From NCBI GenBank assembly GCA_031279675.1, contig JAITIB010000034.1:1-8196 (forward strand): a stretch of 8,196 nucleotides of DNA. Reading direction: 5' to 3'. Below the pieces are notes generated by a model. That model did no database searches. It was not told the origin of the DNA and worked only from the letters and a program-made list of their open reading frames with translations. Source of the DNA: Puniceicoccales bacterium (GTDB taxonomy: Bacteria; Verrucomicrobiota; Verrucomicrobiia; Opitutales; UBA953). The position numbers and the translations under genes were made by a program. Positions 1 to 6,297 of this stretch are shown here, in pieces (position 1 is the first letter of the stretch; each line of letters starts with the position of its first letter).

Positions 1-169
1 TGCGCCCCGCGCCACACCCCAGCTCAAGGAGGGGTGCGTCCTTGGGAAAGTGGCGTTCGCACAGGATGCGTTCCGATTCCCAAAGCCCGACGCGCACCGC
101 GGCCCGGGCATACTCCAAGACAACGTCGCGATGGGAAAAATAGGCGGCGTTGGAGAGGCGTGTCTTCAT
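1..169 (-). CDS. Class I SAM-dependent methyltransferase, N-terminal part (cut by window edge)
   Basis: The reverse strand from ATG at 169-167 is open to the window edge and gives 56 residues. Residues 47-56 read LLELGCGAGR, the glycine-rich motif I of Rossmann-fold class I methyltransferases, which binds S-adenosylmethionine. It is preceded by a helical segment with the phrase VGLWESER, which I recall from small uncharacterised bacterial methyltransferases of this class. Motifs II-IV and any substrate-specific part lie outside the window, so the substrate cannot be named. An in-frame TAG 36 bases before the ATG (codon at 205-207) limits the start; no clear Shine-Dalgarno is visible. It begins 33 bases after the stop of the phosphatase-family gene on the same strand and is probably co-transcribed with it. 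What is seen: start, open frame and motif I. What is inferred: enzymatic activity. Confidence 0.8.
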   Translation of the reverse strand, partial: MKTRLSNAAYFSHRDVVLEYARAAVRVGLWESERILCERHFPKDAPLLELGCGAGR

Positions 170-202
170 GATGCGGCTGGCGGTGTGCCGCCGCCTGTTC
201 CA

Positions 203-1228
203 CTATGGTTGCCCGGCAAAGGCTTCCTGCACCGGGCGCCCTCGCCAACATTGCGGTGGCGTTACGCCAAGGATTTGGGCGATGGTCGCCGCAGTGTCGT
301 AACTGACGATGGTGGACTCAAGCTTGTGCCCGCGCCGCACTCCCGCGCCGGAGATTATCCACGGGGTTTGGAAAACCTGAAGCCGGACCTCGCTGTGTCC
401 CTTCTTGTGACCGCCATGGTCGGAAATCAGCATCACAACGGTCTCGCGCTCAATGCCCGCGGTTTTCAACGCCCCGATCAATTTGCCCACGTGTGCGTCA
501 ATTTTTTTCAAGGTGGCGTAATAGGCCGCAGTGTCGTGCCCGAACATGTGCCCGGTTTCGTCCAATGCGCGAAGATAGACAAAGGTCAGGCGCGGTCTTT
601 TTGCCACGAGGTATGCCACGGTCTCCGTCGTGGCGGTGTCCGTGCTCTCCTCGTAAATGGCAACCGTTTCCTCCGGTGTGTGTGTTTTCAGGACGCGGCG
701 CGGGAAGACTTCCTTTTCAAAACTGAGCGCCTTGTTTTCGACGAGCTCGTGGATGCGCGGCCAGTCATAGACGACGCCCATCTCGGCATCCGGAAAGGCA
801 TCGCGCATAATGCCGAATATGCCGGGGAATCGCCCGTAGGCGGAGACTTTGCGCGGCGGCAACCCGGGGGCTTTCGCGTTGGACGTGTATCCGTGGGATT
901 CCGGCCCCGCGCCCGCAAGGTGCGTTCCCCAGTTGGGGGCGCTGATGCTCGGCACCACGCAACGCGCCTCCAGCGAATACGCACCATTGGCGGCAAGGCG
1001 CTTGATGTTGGGCATGTCGGCCTTTTCCCACGCATAGGCGCCAAAACCGTCTATGCCGATGAGCAGGACGTGCTTGGCGCGGGGCGGAGGAGTGATGGCA
1101 CGAGAAGCTTCCGGAGCGGTCTGCGCGGTGGCATCGGCAAAACCGAAAACCACCACAAACAGCACACAGGTCACAATCGACAGCACACGAGCGCAAAAAG
1201 GAACGGGAATCATGGTGGCAGGTGGCAT
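203..1228 (-). CDS. Exported alkaline phosphatase / nucleotide pyrophosphatase superfamily protein
   Basis: The 341-residue protein belongs to the type I phosphodiesterase/nucleotide pyrophosphatase (Phosphodiest) branch of the alkaline phosphatase superfamily, which hydrolyses phosphate mono- or diesters with two metal ions, usually zinc. The metal and nucleophile set is complete: Asp60 in IGIDGFG, Ser96 as likely nucleophile in SISAPNW, Asp223 and His227 in DETGH, Asp270 and His271 in SDHGG, and His278 in GHSE. A signal peptide is evident (hydrophobic core about residues 15-30, likely cleavage after ATA near residue 35), so it acts outside the cytoplasm. The start may be Met1 (1228) or Met6 (1213); both keep the signal peptide and neither has a convincing Shine-Dalgarno. 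The gene lies between efp and a methyltransferase on the same strand with gaps of 37 and 33 bases. Substrate is unknown; a nucleotide, phospholipid or sugar phosphodiester are all possible. Confidence 0.9.
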   Translation of the reverse strand: MPPATMIPVPFCARVLSIVTCVLFVVVFGFADATAQTAPEASRAITPPPRAKHVLLIGIDGFGAYAWEKADMPNIKRLAANGAYSLEARCVVPSISAPNWGTHLAGAGPESHGYTSNAKAPGLPPRKVSAYGRFPGIFGIMRDAFPDAEMGVVYDWPRIHELVENKALSFEKEVFPRRVLKTHTPEETVAIYEESTDTATTETVAYLVAKRPRLTFVYLRALDETGHMFGHDTAAYYATLKKIDAHVGKLIGALKTAGIERETVVMLISDHGGHKKGHSEVRLQVFQTPWIISGAGVRRGHKLESTIVSYDTAATIAQILGVTPPQCWRGRPVQEAFAGQP

Positions 1229-1265
1229 TTTTCCGGGCAGAAGGTTCCGGGCCGCCGTGCGGGCG

Positions 1266-1829
1266 CTATGCGCGTCCGAGGTATGACTTGTCCTCGGTGC
1301 TGACCCGGATGATCTCGCCTTCCTTGATAAAGAGGGGGACGTTGACCACGAGGCCCGTCTCCAAGGTCACGGGCTTGAGGACGTTGCCCGAGGTGTCGCC
1401 TTTTATGGCGGGCGGTGCGTCCACGACCTTGATTTCGACGGCACCGGGCAGGTTCACCGTCACCGGCTTGCCGTCCACAAACATGATGTCGTAGTTTTGC
1501 CCGGGGACGAGGAACCCGACGCTGTCCTCGATGATGCTGCGCGGCACGTAAGTCTCCTCAAACGAGGTGGTGTCCATGAACACGAAATTGCCGTCCGCCT
1601 CGTAACTCAGCTCGAGTTTTCGCACGCTGTTGTCGAGCGTCTCGAAGGATGCGCCAATGCTCGTGCGCACGGGGATGAGGCGTCCGGAGCTGAGCGAGCG
1701 GAGTTCCATCTGGCAATACGAGGCGTTGTTTGGCGGCGTGCGGACAAGGCATTCGAGCACAAGGCACAGGTCTCCGTTGTAGCGGACGACGTTCTTTTTG
1801 CGGATGTTGTTGACGGGCGTGTTTGGCAT
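1266..1829 (-). CDS. efp: Translation elongation factor P
   Basis: EF-P binds between the ribosomal P and E sites and rescues ribosomes stalled on consecutive prolines. The 187-residue product has the normal family length (about 185-190) and three beta-barrel domains: an N-terminal KOW-like domain (about 1-65), an OB domain (66-128) and a C-terminal OB domain (130-187) with the family signature KGDTSG (143-148) and ending KSYLGRA. The start at 1829 was chosen because MPNTPVNNIRKKNVV aligns without gaps to EF-P N-termini; no clear Shine-Dalgarno precedes it. The same frame stays open upstream to 2072 through a proline-rich stretch, with a further Met at 1961. Oddity: the loop tip reads RTPPNNASY (30-38). 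By gapless comparison with the recalled E. coli sequence, the modified Lys34 is Asn34, and by comparison with Pseudomonas the rhamnosylated Arg32 is also this Asn. Family identity is secure; the modification state is open. Confidence 0.95.
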   Translation of the reverse strand: MPNTPVNNIRKKNVVRYNGDLCLVLECLVRTPPNNASYCQMELRSLSSGRLIPVRTSIGASFETLDNSVRKLELSYEADGNFVFMDTTSFEETYVPRSIIEDSVGFLVPGQNYDIMFVDGKPVTVNLPGAVEIKVVDAPPAIKGDTSGNVLKPVTLETGLVVNVPLFIKEGEIIRVSTEDKSYLGRA

Positions 1830-1959
1830 AAGCGGTGGCGCAGGGGTAGGGAAACGGGAGGGAGCGTCAAGATTGAAAGCGTCGCGCGGCGGCACACCAA
1901 GGCTTTTGGGTTGTGCCAGGGGGGGCGGGGTGGTGAATGTCGGGGACGATTTTTCAAAC
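1830..1959. promoter_or_regulatory. Divergent efp / murC-murB intergenic region
   Basis: This 130-base gap lies between two divergent starts and must carry promoters in both directions if the chosen starts are right. It is G-rich on the plus strand, with a run of seven G at 1919-1925. A TTGAAA at 1873-1878 and a TTGTGC at 1911-1916 resemble -35 elements, but neither has a good TATAAT partner at 16-18 bases, so no promoter is placed precisely. The efp frame stays open through the whole region on the minus strand, so some of it could be coding. Confidence 0.4.
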
Positions 1960-4395
1960 ATGGAATCCAGCCCGCACATTGAACCCGTTTCATTCCCCAG
2001 TCCGCCCACGGGCGGTGTTGGAAGCGCGTGGATGCTTGGTGTGTGCGGAATGGGAATGGGGCCGCTTGCCATTTACATGAGGGGGGAAGGGTGGGCGGTG
2101 TCGGGATGGGATGACGCCATTGTGCCGCCGATGTCGGAGTTTTTGCGCACGGCAGGCGTGGTGTTTTGCGATTCGTTCCCCGAGGAAGCGCCACCGTCGC
2201 TGGCAGGACATTCCAGCGCGGTCAAGGAGGGCCATGCGTTGCGCAAGCTCGCCGCGGAAAAGGGTGTGCGGATAGTCCGCCGGGGTGAATTGCTCGCAGA
2301 GCGTTTGCAGGGGAAACAGCTTGTTTCCGTGTGCGGAAGCCATGGGAAGACGACGACATGCGGGATGCTCATCCAGTCACTGCTCGCGGCGGGAACGGAC
2401 GCGGGCTATGTGCTTGGGGGACTTTTTCGCAACGCAGACATGCCGCCGGCGCACGCATCGCGGACATCACCGTGGGTGGTGGCTGAAATTGACGAGAGCG
2501 ACGGAACAATCAACCGCTTTGCCCCGGAGATCGCCGTTGCCGTGAACCTGGATTGGGACCACCCGGATTACTATCGCTCCGTGGAGGACTTGGAGGCGGT
2601 GTTTGCGAAGCTGTTCGCGCGCACGCGGCGGGCGGTGTTCATTACTCACGAGAGCGAACGGCTGCGCCGTGTTGCGGGAATGGCGCCGGTGCCGGTGTTT
2701 TCCGTAAGCGTGGGCAGGGGGGGGAGCGGCGCCAGGGGGGATTTTCATGCGGAAATCATCGGTGTCTCGCACGAGACCACCCGGGTGGCATTGGGGGGAC
2801 GTTTTCCGCAAGGGGAAATCGTGCTGCCCGTGGCGGGACGGTTCAATGTGTCCAACGCGGTAATGGCGGTGGCAGTGGCATGGTTCATCTCGGGACGCAT
2901 CGGCGCGGAGCCGTTGGGGGCATTCCGCGGGATGCGGCGGCGGCAGGACGTGCTGTTCGAGGCGGAGGGGGTTCGCGTGCTCGCGGACTATGCGCACCAC
3001 CCGACGGAAATTGCGGCATTGCTGGGCTTCTTACGCGAACGGACGGCGGGAGCGGACAGGCAGGGCGAGACATTGGTGGCGGTATTCCAGCCGCACCGGC
3101 ACTCTCGCACGCGGCAATATGCGCGGGAATTCGCGGTGGCGTTGGGCGCGGCGGACGCGGTGCTGCTGCTGCCAGTCTATGCGGCGGGGGAGGCAACGCT
3201 GGAAGGGGGGACTTCGGCAAGCGTGTTTGCGGCGGCGACGGGCGATGCGCGGTTCGTCTTGCTGGAAAATGAGGACGCCCTTCAAGCGGCACTGGACGGA
3301 CATCTGGCGGCGGCAGCGGGAAAAAACCTTACGATCGTCTTCGTCGGCGCGGGAAACGTGGACAGGATGGGGGTGGCGTTCGTAAAAACGCTGCAAGCGG
3401 CACGATTTGGGGAACGGATGCGGAAGGAATTGCCGGCGGGCAGCGTTTTCACCGGGAATTTCCCATTGGGGAAAAACACCACACTGGGCGTCGGCGGCCC
3501 CTGCTCGTGGCTGGCCGAACCAGAGTCGCTGGCAGAATTGCAAACGCTGCTGCGGTGCGCGCGGGAAATGGGCGTGCCGGTGCTCGTGCTCGGAAACGGC
3601 TCAAATTTGCTCGTCCCGGATGACGGATTCGCAGGGCTCGCCATCCGTCTCGCAAGCGCAACATGGACGGGCATCCGGGAGGACGCCACCGGAGGACTCA
3701 TCCACGCAGGCGGGGGTGCGCGATTGCACAGGATCGCGCAAAAGGCCGCGCTTGCCGGCATGGACGGATTCGCGTTTCTCGCCGGAATTCCGGGAACGCT
3801 CGGCGGCGCCCTGCGCATGAATGCCGGCGCGATGGGCACGTCGATATTTGACCGCGTCGCATGGGTAAAATGGCTTTTGCCGGACGGTGTTGAGCAGGTG
3901 CGCGAACGGGACTTTTTCACCAACACCACCTACCGCAACTGCCCGGAACTGCGCGATGCGGTGGTGCTGGAATCCGCGCTCCGCGCAAACGGCACCGTGG
4001 CCCCCGGCACGGCGTTGGAGGAAATCCGTGCCAACGCCCGGCGCCGCCACACAACGCAACCGCGCGAACCCAGCGCAGGCAGCGTTTTCAAAAACCCGCC
4101 CGGGGAAAGCGCGGGACGCCTGATTGATGGATTGGGCCTCAAGGGCCTGCGCATAGGCGGCGCGGCAGTGTCGGAAGTCCATGCCAACTTCATTGTCAAC
4201 CGCGGTGGCGCGACAGCCGCGGACATCATCGCGCTCGTCCATCACGTCCACAACGCCGTCCACGCAGCACACGGCATCAGACTTGAGCCGGAAATCATCC
4301 TCGCCGGGGACAATTGGGACCGCGTGCTCAACAACGGAGAAATCGGGAACCTTTTTCCGGAAAAACGGACTCATTTCCGTTCACAGACAGATTAA
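1960..4395 (+). CDS. murC-murB: Fused UDP-N-acetylmuramate--L-alanine ligase / UDP-N-acetylenolpyruvoylglucosamine reductase
   Basis: One uninterrupted 811-residue frame carries two cytoplasmic peptidoglycan-precursor enzymes. MurC part (about 25-478): nucleotide-fold start LGVCGMGMG (26-34), ATP P-loop GSHGKTTT (126-133, Lys130), DESDG (178-182), DWDHPDYY (198-205), YAHHPTE (344-350), FQPHRHSR (376-383) and FVGAGN (461-466), covering all three Mur-ligase domains; it adds L-Ala to UDP-MurNAc with ATP. MurB part (about 487-811): FAD-binding GNGSNLLV (545-552), AGIPGTLGGALRMNAGA (608-624), TTYRNC (656-661), the proton-donor serine in GSVFKNP (Ser708) and Glu778 in LEPEI; it reduces UDP-GlcNAc-enolpyruvate with NADPH. 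The short segment after TTYRNC looks like the type II MurB class. The two halves join with almost no linker. Start: ATG 1960 is preferred; Met25 (2032) is the alternative and would remove residues before the nucleotide fold. Runs of eight G (2717-2724) and six G (2735-2740) encode a Gly/Arg-rich loop. MurB acts before MurC in the pathway, so domain order is reversed relative to reaction order. Confidence 0.93.
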   Translation: MESSPHIEPVSFPSPPTGGVGSAWMLGVCGMGMGPLAIYMRGEGWAVSGWDDAIVPPMSEFLRTAGVVFCDSFPEEAPPSLAGHSSAVKEGHALRKLAAEKGVRIVRRGELLAERLQGKQLVSVCGSHGKTTTCGMLIQSLLAAGTDAGYVLGGLFRNADMPPAHASRTSPWVVAEIDESDGTINRFAPEIAVAVNLDWDHPDYYRSVEDLEAVFAKLFARTRRAVFITHESERLRRVAGMAPVPVFSVSVGRGGSGARGDFHAEIIGVSHETTRVALGGRFPQGEIVLPVAGRFNVSNAVMAVAVAWFISGRIGAEPLGAFRGMRRRQDVLFEAEGVRVLADYAHHPTEIAALLGFLRERTAGADRQGETLVAVFQPHRHSRTRQYAREFAVALGAADAVLLLPVYAAGEATLEGGTSASVFAAATGDARFVLLENEDALQAALDGHLAAAAGKNLTIVFVGAGNVDRMGVAFVKTLQAARFGERMRKELPAGSVFTGNFPLGKNTTLGVGGPCSWLAEPESLAELQTLLRCAREMGVPVLVLGNGSNLLVPDDGFAGLAIRLASATWTGIREDATGGLIHAGGGARLHRIAQKAALAGMDGFAFLAGIPGTLGGALRMNAGAMGTSIFDRVAWVKWLLPDGVEQVRERDFFTNTTYRNCPELRDAVVLESALRANGTVAPGTALEEIRANARRRHTTQPREPSAGSVFKNPPGESAGRLIDGLGLKGLRIGGAAVSEVHANFIVNRGGATAADIIALVHHVHNAVHAAHGIRLEPEIILAGDNWDRVLNNGEIGNLFPEKRTHFRSQTD

Positions 4396-4402
4396 ATCAA
4401 AT

Positions 4403-4411
4403 CCCCCCCCC
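4403..4411 (+). repeat. C9 homopolymer in the spacer before the cytochrome gene
   Basis: Nine consecutive C lie in the 32-base gap between the murC-murB stop and the cytochrome start, 16 bases before the ATG. The rest of the spacer is A/C-rich with no Shine-Dalgarno-like purine run. Mononucleotide tracts of this length are prone to slippage and also to sequencing error; its position could alter leader length but not the reading frame. Confidence 0.9.
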
Positions 4412-4427
4412 AACAAACTTCACAGTC

Positions 4428-6281
4428 ATGAAAAAATCACACCCAGCACTCTTCCTCGGCCTCCTCCTCCTCGGCACGCCCGCCGCCAACGCCACCCCCG
4501 CCCCCTATCTCACGCCCGGACCCATGTCCGTGGACAAGGACAAAAACATCGTTTACACAGCGCTGACAACCGCCAGGGCCGTCACCATGACGCCACTCAA
4601 CAACCCCGCCGCCACAGAACGCATCCCCCTCCCCCAAGACCCCAACGACATCCTGCTCTCCCCCGACGGCACCACACTCTACGCCGCCTGCGGAGGCGCC
4701 CGGGGCACCGTCGAAATCATCTCTCTCCCAAGCAAAAAAACCCAGTCCACCATCCCCGTCGGGCACACCCCGCAAAGCCTCGCCCTCGGCCCCGGCGGCA
4801 AACACCTCTACGTCGCCAACCGGTTCAGCAACACCCTCAGCGTCATCGACCTCGCCCAAGGAAAAGTCACCCTCACACTCCCCGCCATCCGGGAACCGCG
4901 CACCCTCCTCGCCACTCAGGACGGCAAAACACTCGCCATCGCAAACTTCCTCCCCAACCAGCCCTCGAACGGCCTCGAAATCGCCGCCAAAATCACCCTC
5001 GTGGACATCCCCACGCACACCATCCGCACCCACGTCACCCTGCCCAACGGCTCGCAATCCGTCCTCGGTCTCATCGAGGCCCCCGACGGCAAAAGCCTCT
5101 ACACCGTGCACATCGTCTCCCAATACGGACTCCCGCTCACACAACTCGACCGCGGCTGGGCCAACACCAACGCCCTCAGCATCATTGATCACGCCAAAGG
5201 CACCGTCCTCGCCACCGTGCTCCTCGACGACATGGACAACGGCGCCGCGAACCCCTCCGCCCTCACCCTCGGCCCCGACAACAAACTCTACATCGCCCTC
5301 GCCGGCACCCACGAACTGCTCACACTCGACATCCCCTCCCTCAACAAAGGACTCAACGACTACTTCGTCGGCAAACGCAACGACCGCCACAACACCTACG
5401 CCAACGAACTCACCACATCGCTCTCCTTCACAGCCCCGTTCAAAAAACGCATCCCCCTCCAAGGTCGCGGCCCCATCGCCCTGCAGACCCACGGCAAAGA
5501 CATCCTCGTCAGCAACCGCTACTCAACATTCCTGGAAAAACACACCCCCGACGCCCCCACCCCACCCCCCGGCACCCTGCACACAACCACAATCCCCCTC
5601 GGCACCGAGCCCACCCCCGACGCCATCCGTCGCGGCGAAATCGCATTCAACGACGCCACCCTCTGCTTCCAACGCTGGCACAGCTGCGCCACCTGCCACC
5701 CCGACGGACGCGCCGACGGACTCAACTGGGACCAGATGAACGACGGCCTCGGCAACCCCAAGAACACCAAAAGCCTCCTCTTCTCACACATCACCCCACC
5801 CTGCATGATAACCGGCATCCGCGCCAGCGCCGAGCTCGCCGTCCGCAAAGGCATCACCCACATCCTCATGACCGTCCAACCCGAAAACATCGCACTGGAC
5901 ATGGACGCCTACCTCAAAAACATGCGCCCCCTCGAAAGCCCCTACCTCGCACCACTCGACGCCCGGCAACGCAAAAAACTTCAGGAAAAAGGCAGGGAAC
6001 TCTTCGACCGCGCCGAATGCAGCATCTGCCACACCGGCGAAAACCACACAGACCTCCAACTCCACGACGTCGGCACAGGCACCGACAACGACAAAGAACG
6101 CCCCTTCGACACCCCCACCCTGCGCGAAATCTGGCGCACCGCGCCCTACCTCTACGACGGACACGCCAAAACCATCCGGGACGTCCTCACCACCCACAAC
6201 CCCGAGAACAAACACGGCAACACAAAAGACCTCACCAAGGAGGAGCTTGAAATCCTCGAACTCTACATCAACACACTTTGA
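4428..6281 (+). CDS. Exported YVTN-type beta-propeller protein with two C-terminal haem c domains
   Basis: The 617-residue product has a signal peptide (MKKSHPALFLGLLLLGTPAANA, likely cut after residue 22), then a beta-propeller of YVTN/YncE style at about 25-365, with repeats such as GPGGKHLYVAN (121-131) and LSVIDLAQGKV (137-147). Two covalent haem sites follow: CATCH (420-424) and CSICH (531-535). The last 80 residues, with FDTPTLREIWRTAPYLYDGHA (560-580), resemble the C-terminal half of the di-haem cytochrome c peroxidase/MauG family. It should be a periplasmic or cell-surface redox protein, either an electron carrier or a peroxidase-like oxidase with a sensing or binding propeller. Oddity: no Met occurs after CSICH, so a Met axial ligand for that haem is excluded. 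The start ATG 4428 was chosen because it begins the signal peptide; the frame upstream runs into murB. The coding strand is strongly C-rich at third positions. The fucosidase starts 16 bases later, so the two are probably co-transcribed. The physiological substrate is unknown. Confidence 0.9.
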   Translation: MKKSHPALFLGLLLLGTPAANATPAPYLTPGPMSVDKDKNIVYTALTTARAVTMTPLNNPAATERIPLPQDPNDILLSPDGTTLYAACGGARGTVEIISLPSKKTQSTIPVGHTPQSLALGPGGKHLYVANRFSNTLSVIDLAQGKVTLTLPAIREPRTLLATQDGKTLAIANFLPNQPSNGLEIAAKITLVDIPTHTIRTHVTLPNGSQSVLGLIEAPDGKSLYTVHIVSQYGLPLTQLDRGWANTNALSIIDHAKGTVLATVLLDDMDNGAANPSALTLGPDNKLYIALAGTHELLTLDIPSLNKGLNDYFVGKRNDRHNTYANELTTSLSFTAPFKKRIPLQGRGPIALQTHGKDILVSNRYSTFLEKHTPDAPTPPPGTLHTTTIPLGTEPTPDAIRRGEIAFNDATLCFQRWHSCATCHPDGRADGLNWDQMNDGLGNPKNTKSLLFSHITPPCMITGIRASAELAVRKGITHILMTVQPENIALDMDAYLKNMRPLESPYLAPLDARQRKKLQEKGRELFDRAECSICHTGENHTDLQLHDVGTGTDNDKERPFDTPTLREIWRTAPYLYDGHAKTIRDVLTTHNPENKHGNTKDLTKEELEILELYINTL

Positions 6282-6297
6282 CAATCCAACCAACACC

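Noticed and set aside
24..251. 75-codon minus-strand frame at the left end
   Set aside because: It overlaps both the methyltransferase start and the phosphatase end in another frame and has no recognisable motif, whereas the frame from 169 gives a clear SAM-binding motif.
50..1303. 417-residue open frame on the plus strand opposite the phosphatase-family gene
   Set aside because: No domain or plausible start; it mirrors a minus-strand gene with complete catalytic motifs and a signal peptide. High GC keeps it open.
1873..1940. TTGAAA (1873) or TTGTGC (1911) as -35 promoter boxes for murC-murB
   Set aside because: No acceptable -10 sequence at proper spacing; too weak to place a promoter.
4437..5492. 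Long minus-strand frame opposite the cytochrome gene, rich in Gly, Val and Glu
   Set aside because: Low-complexity composition is the expected mirror of C-biased third positions; the plus strand has a signal peptide, propeller repeats and CXXCH motifs.
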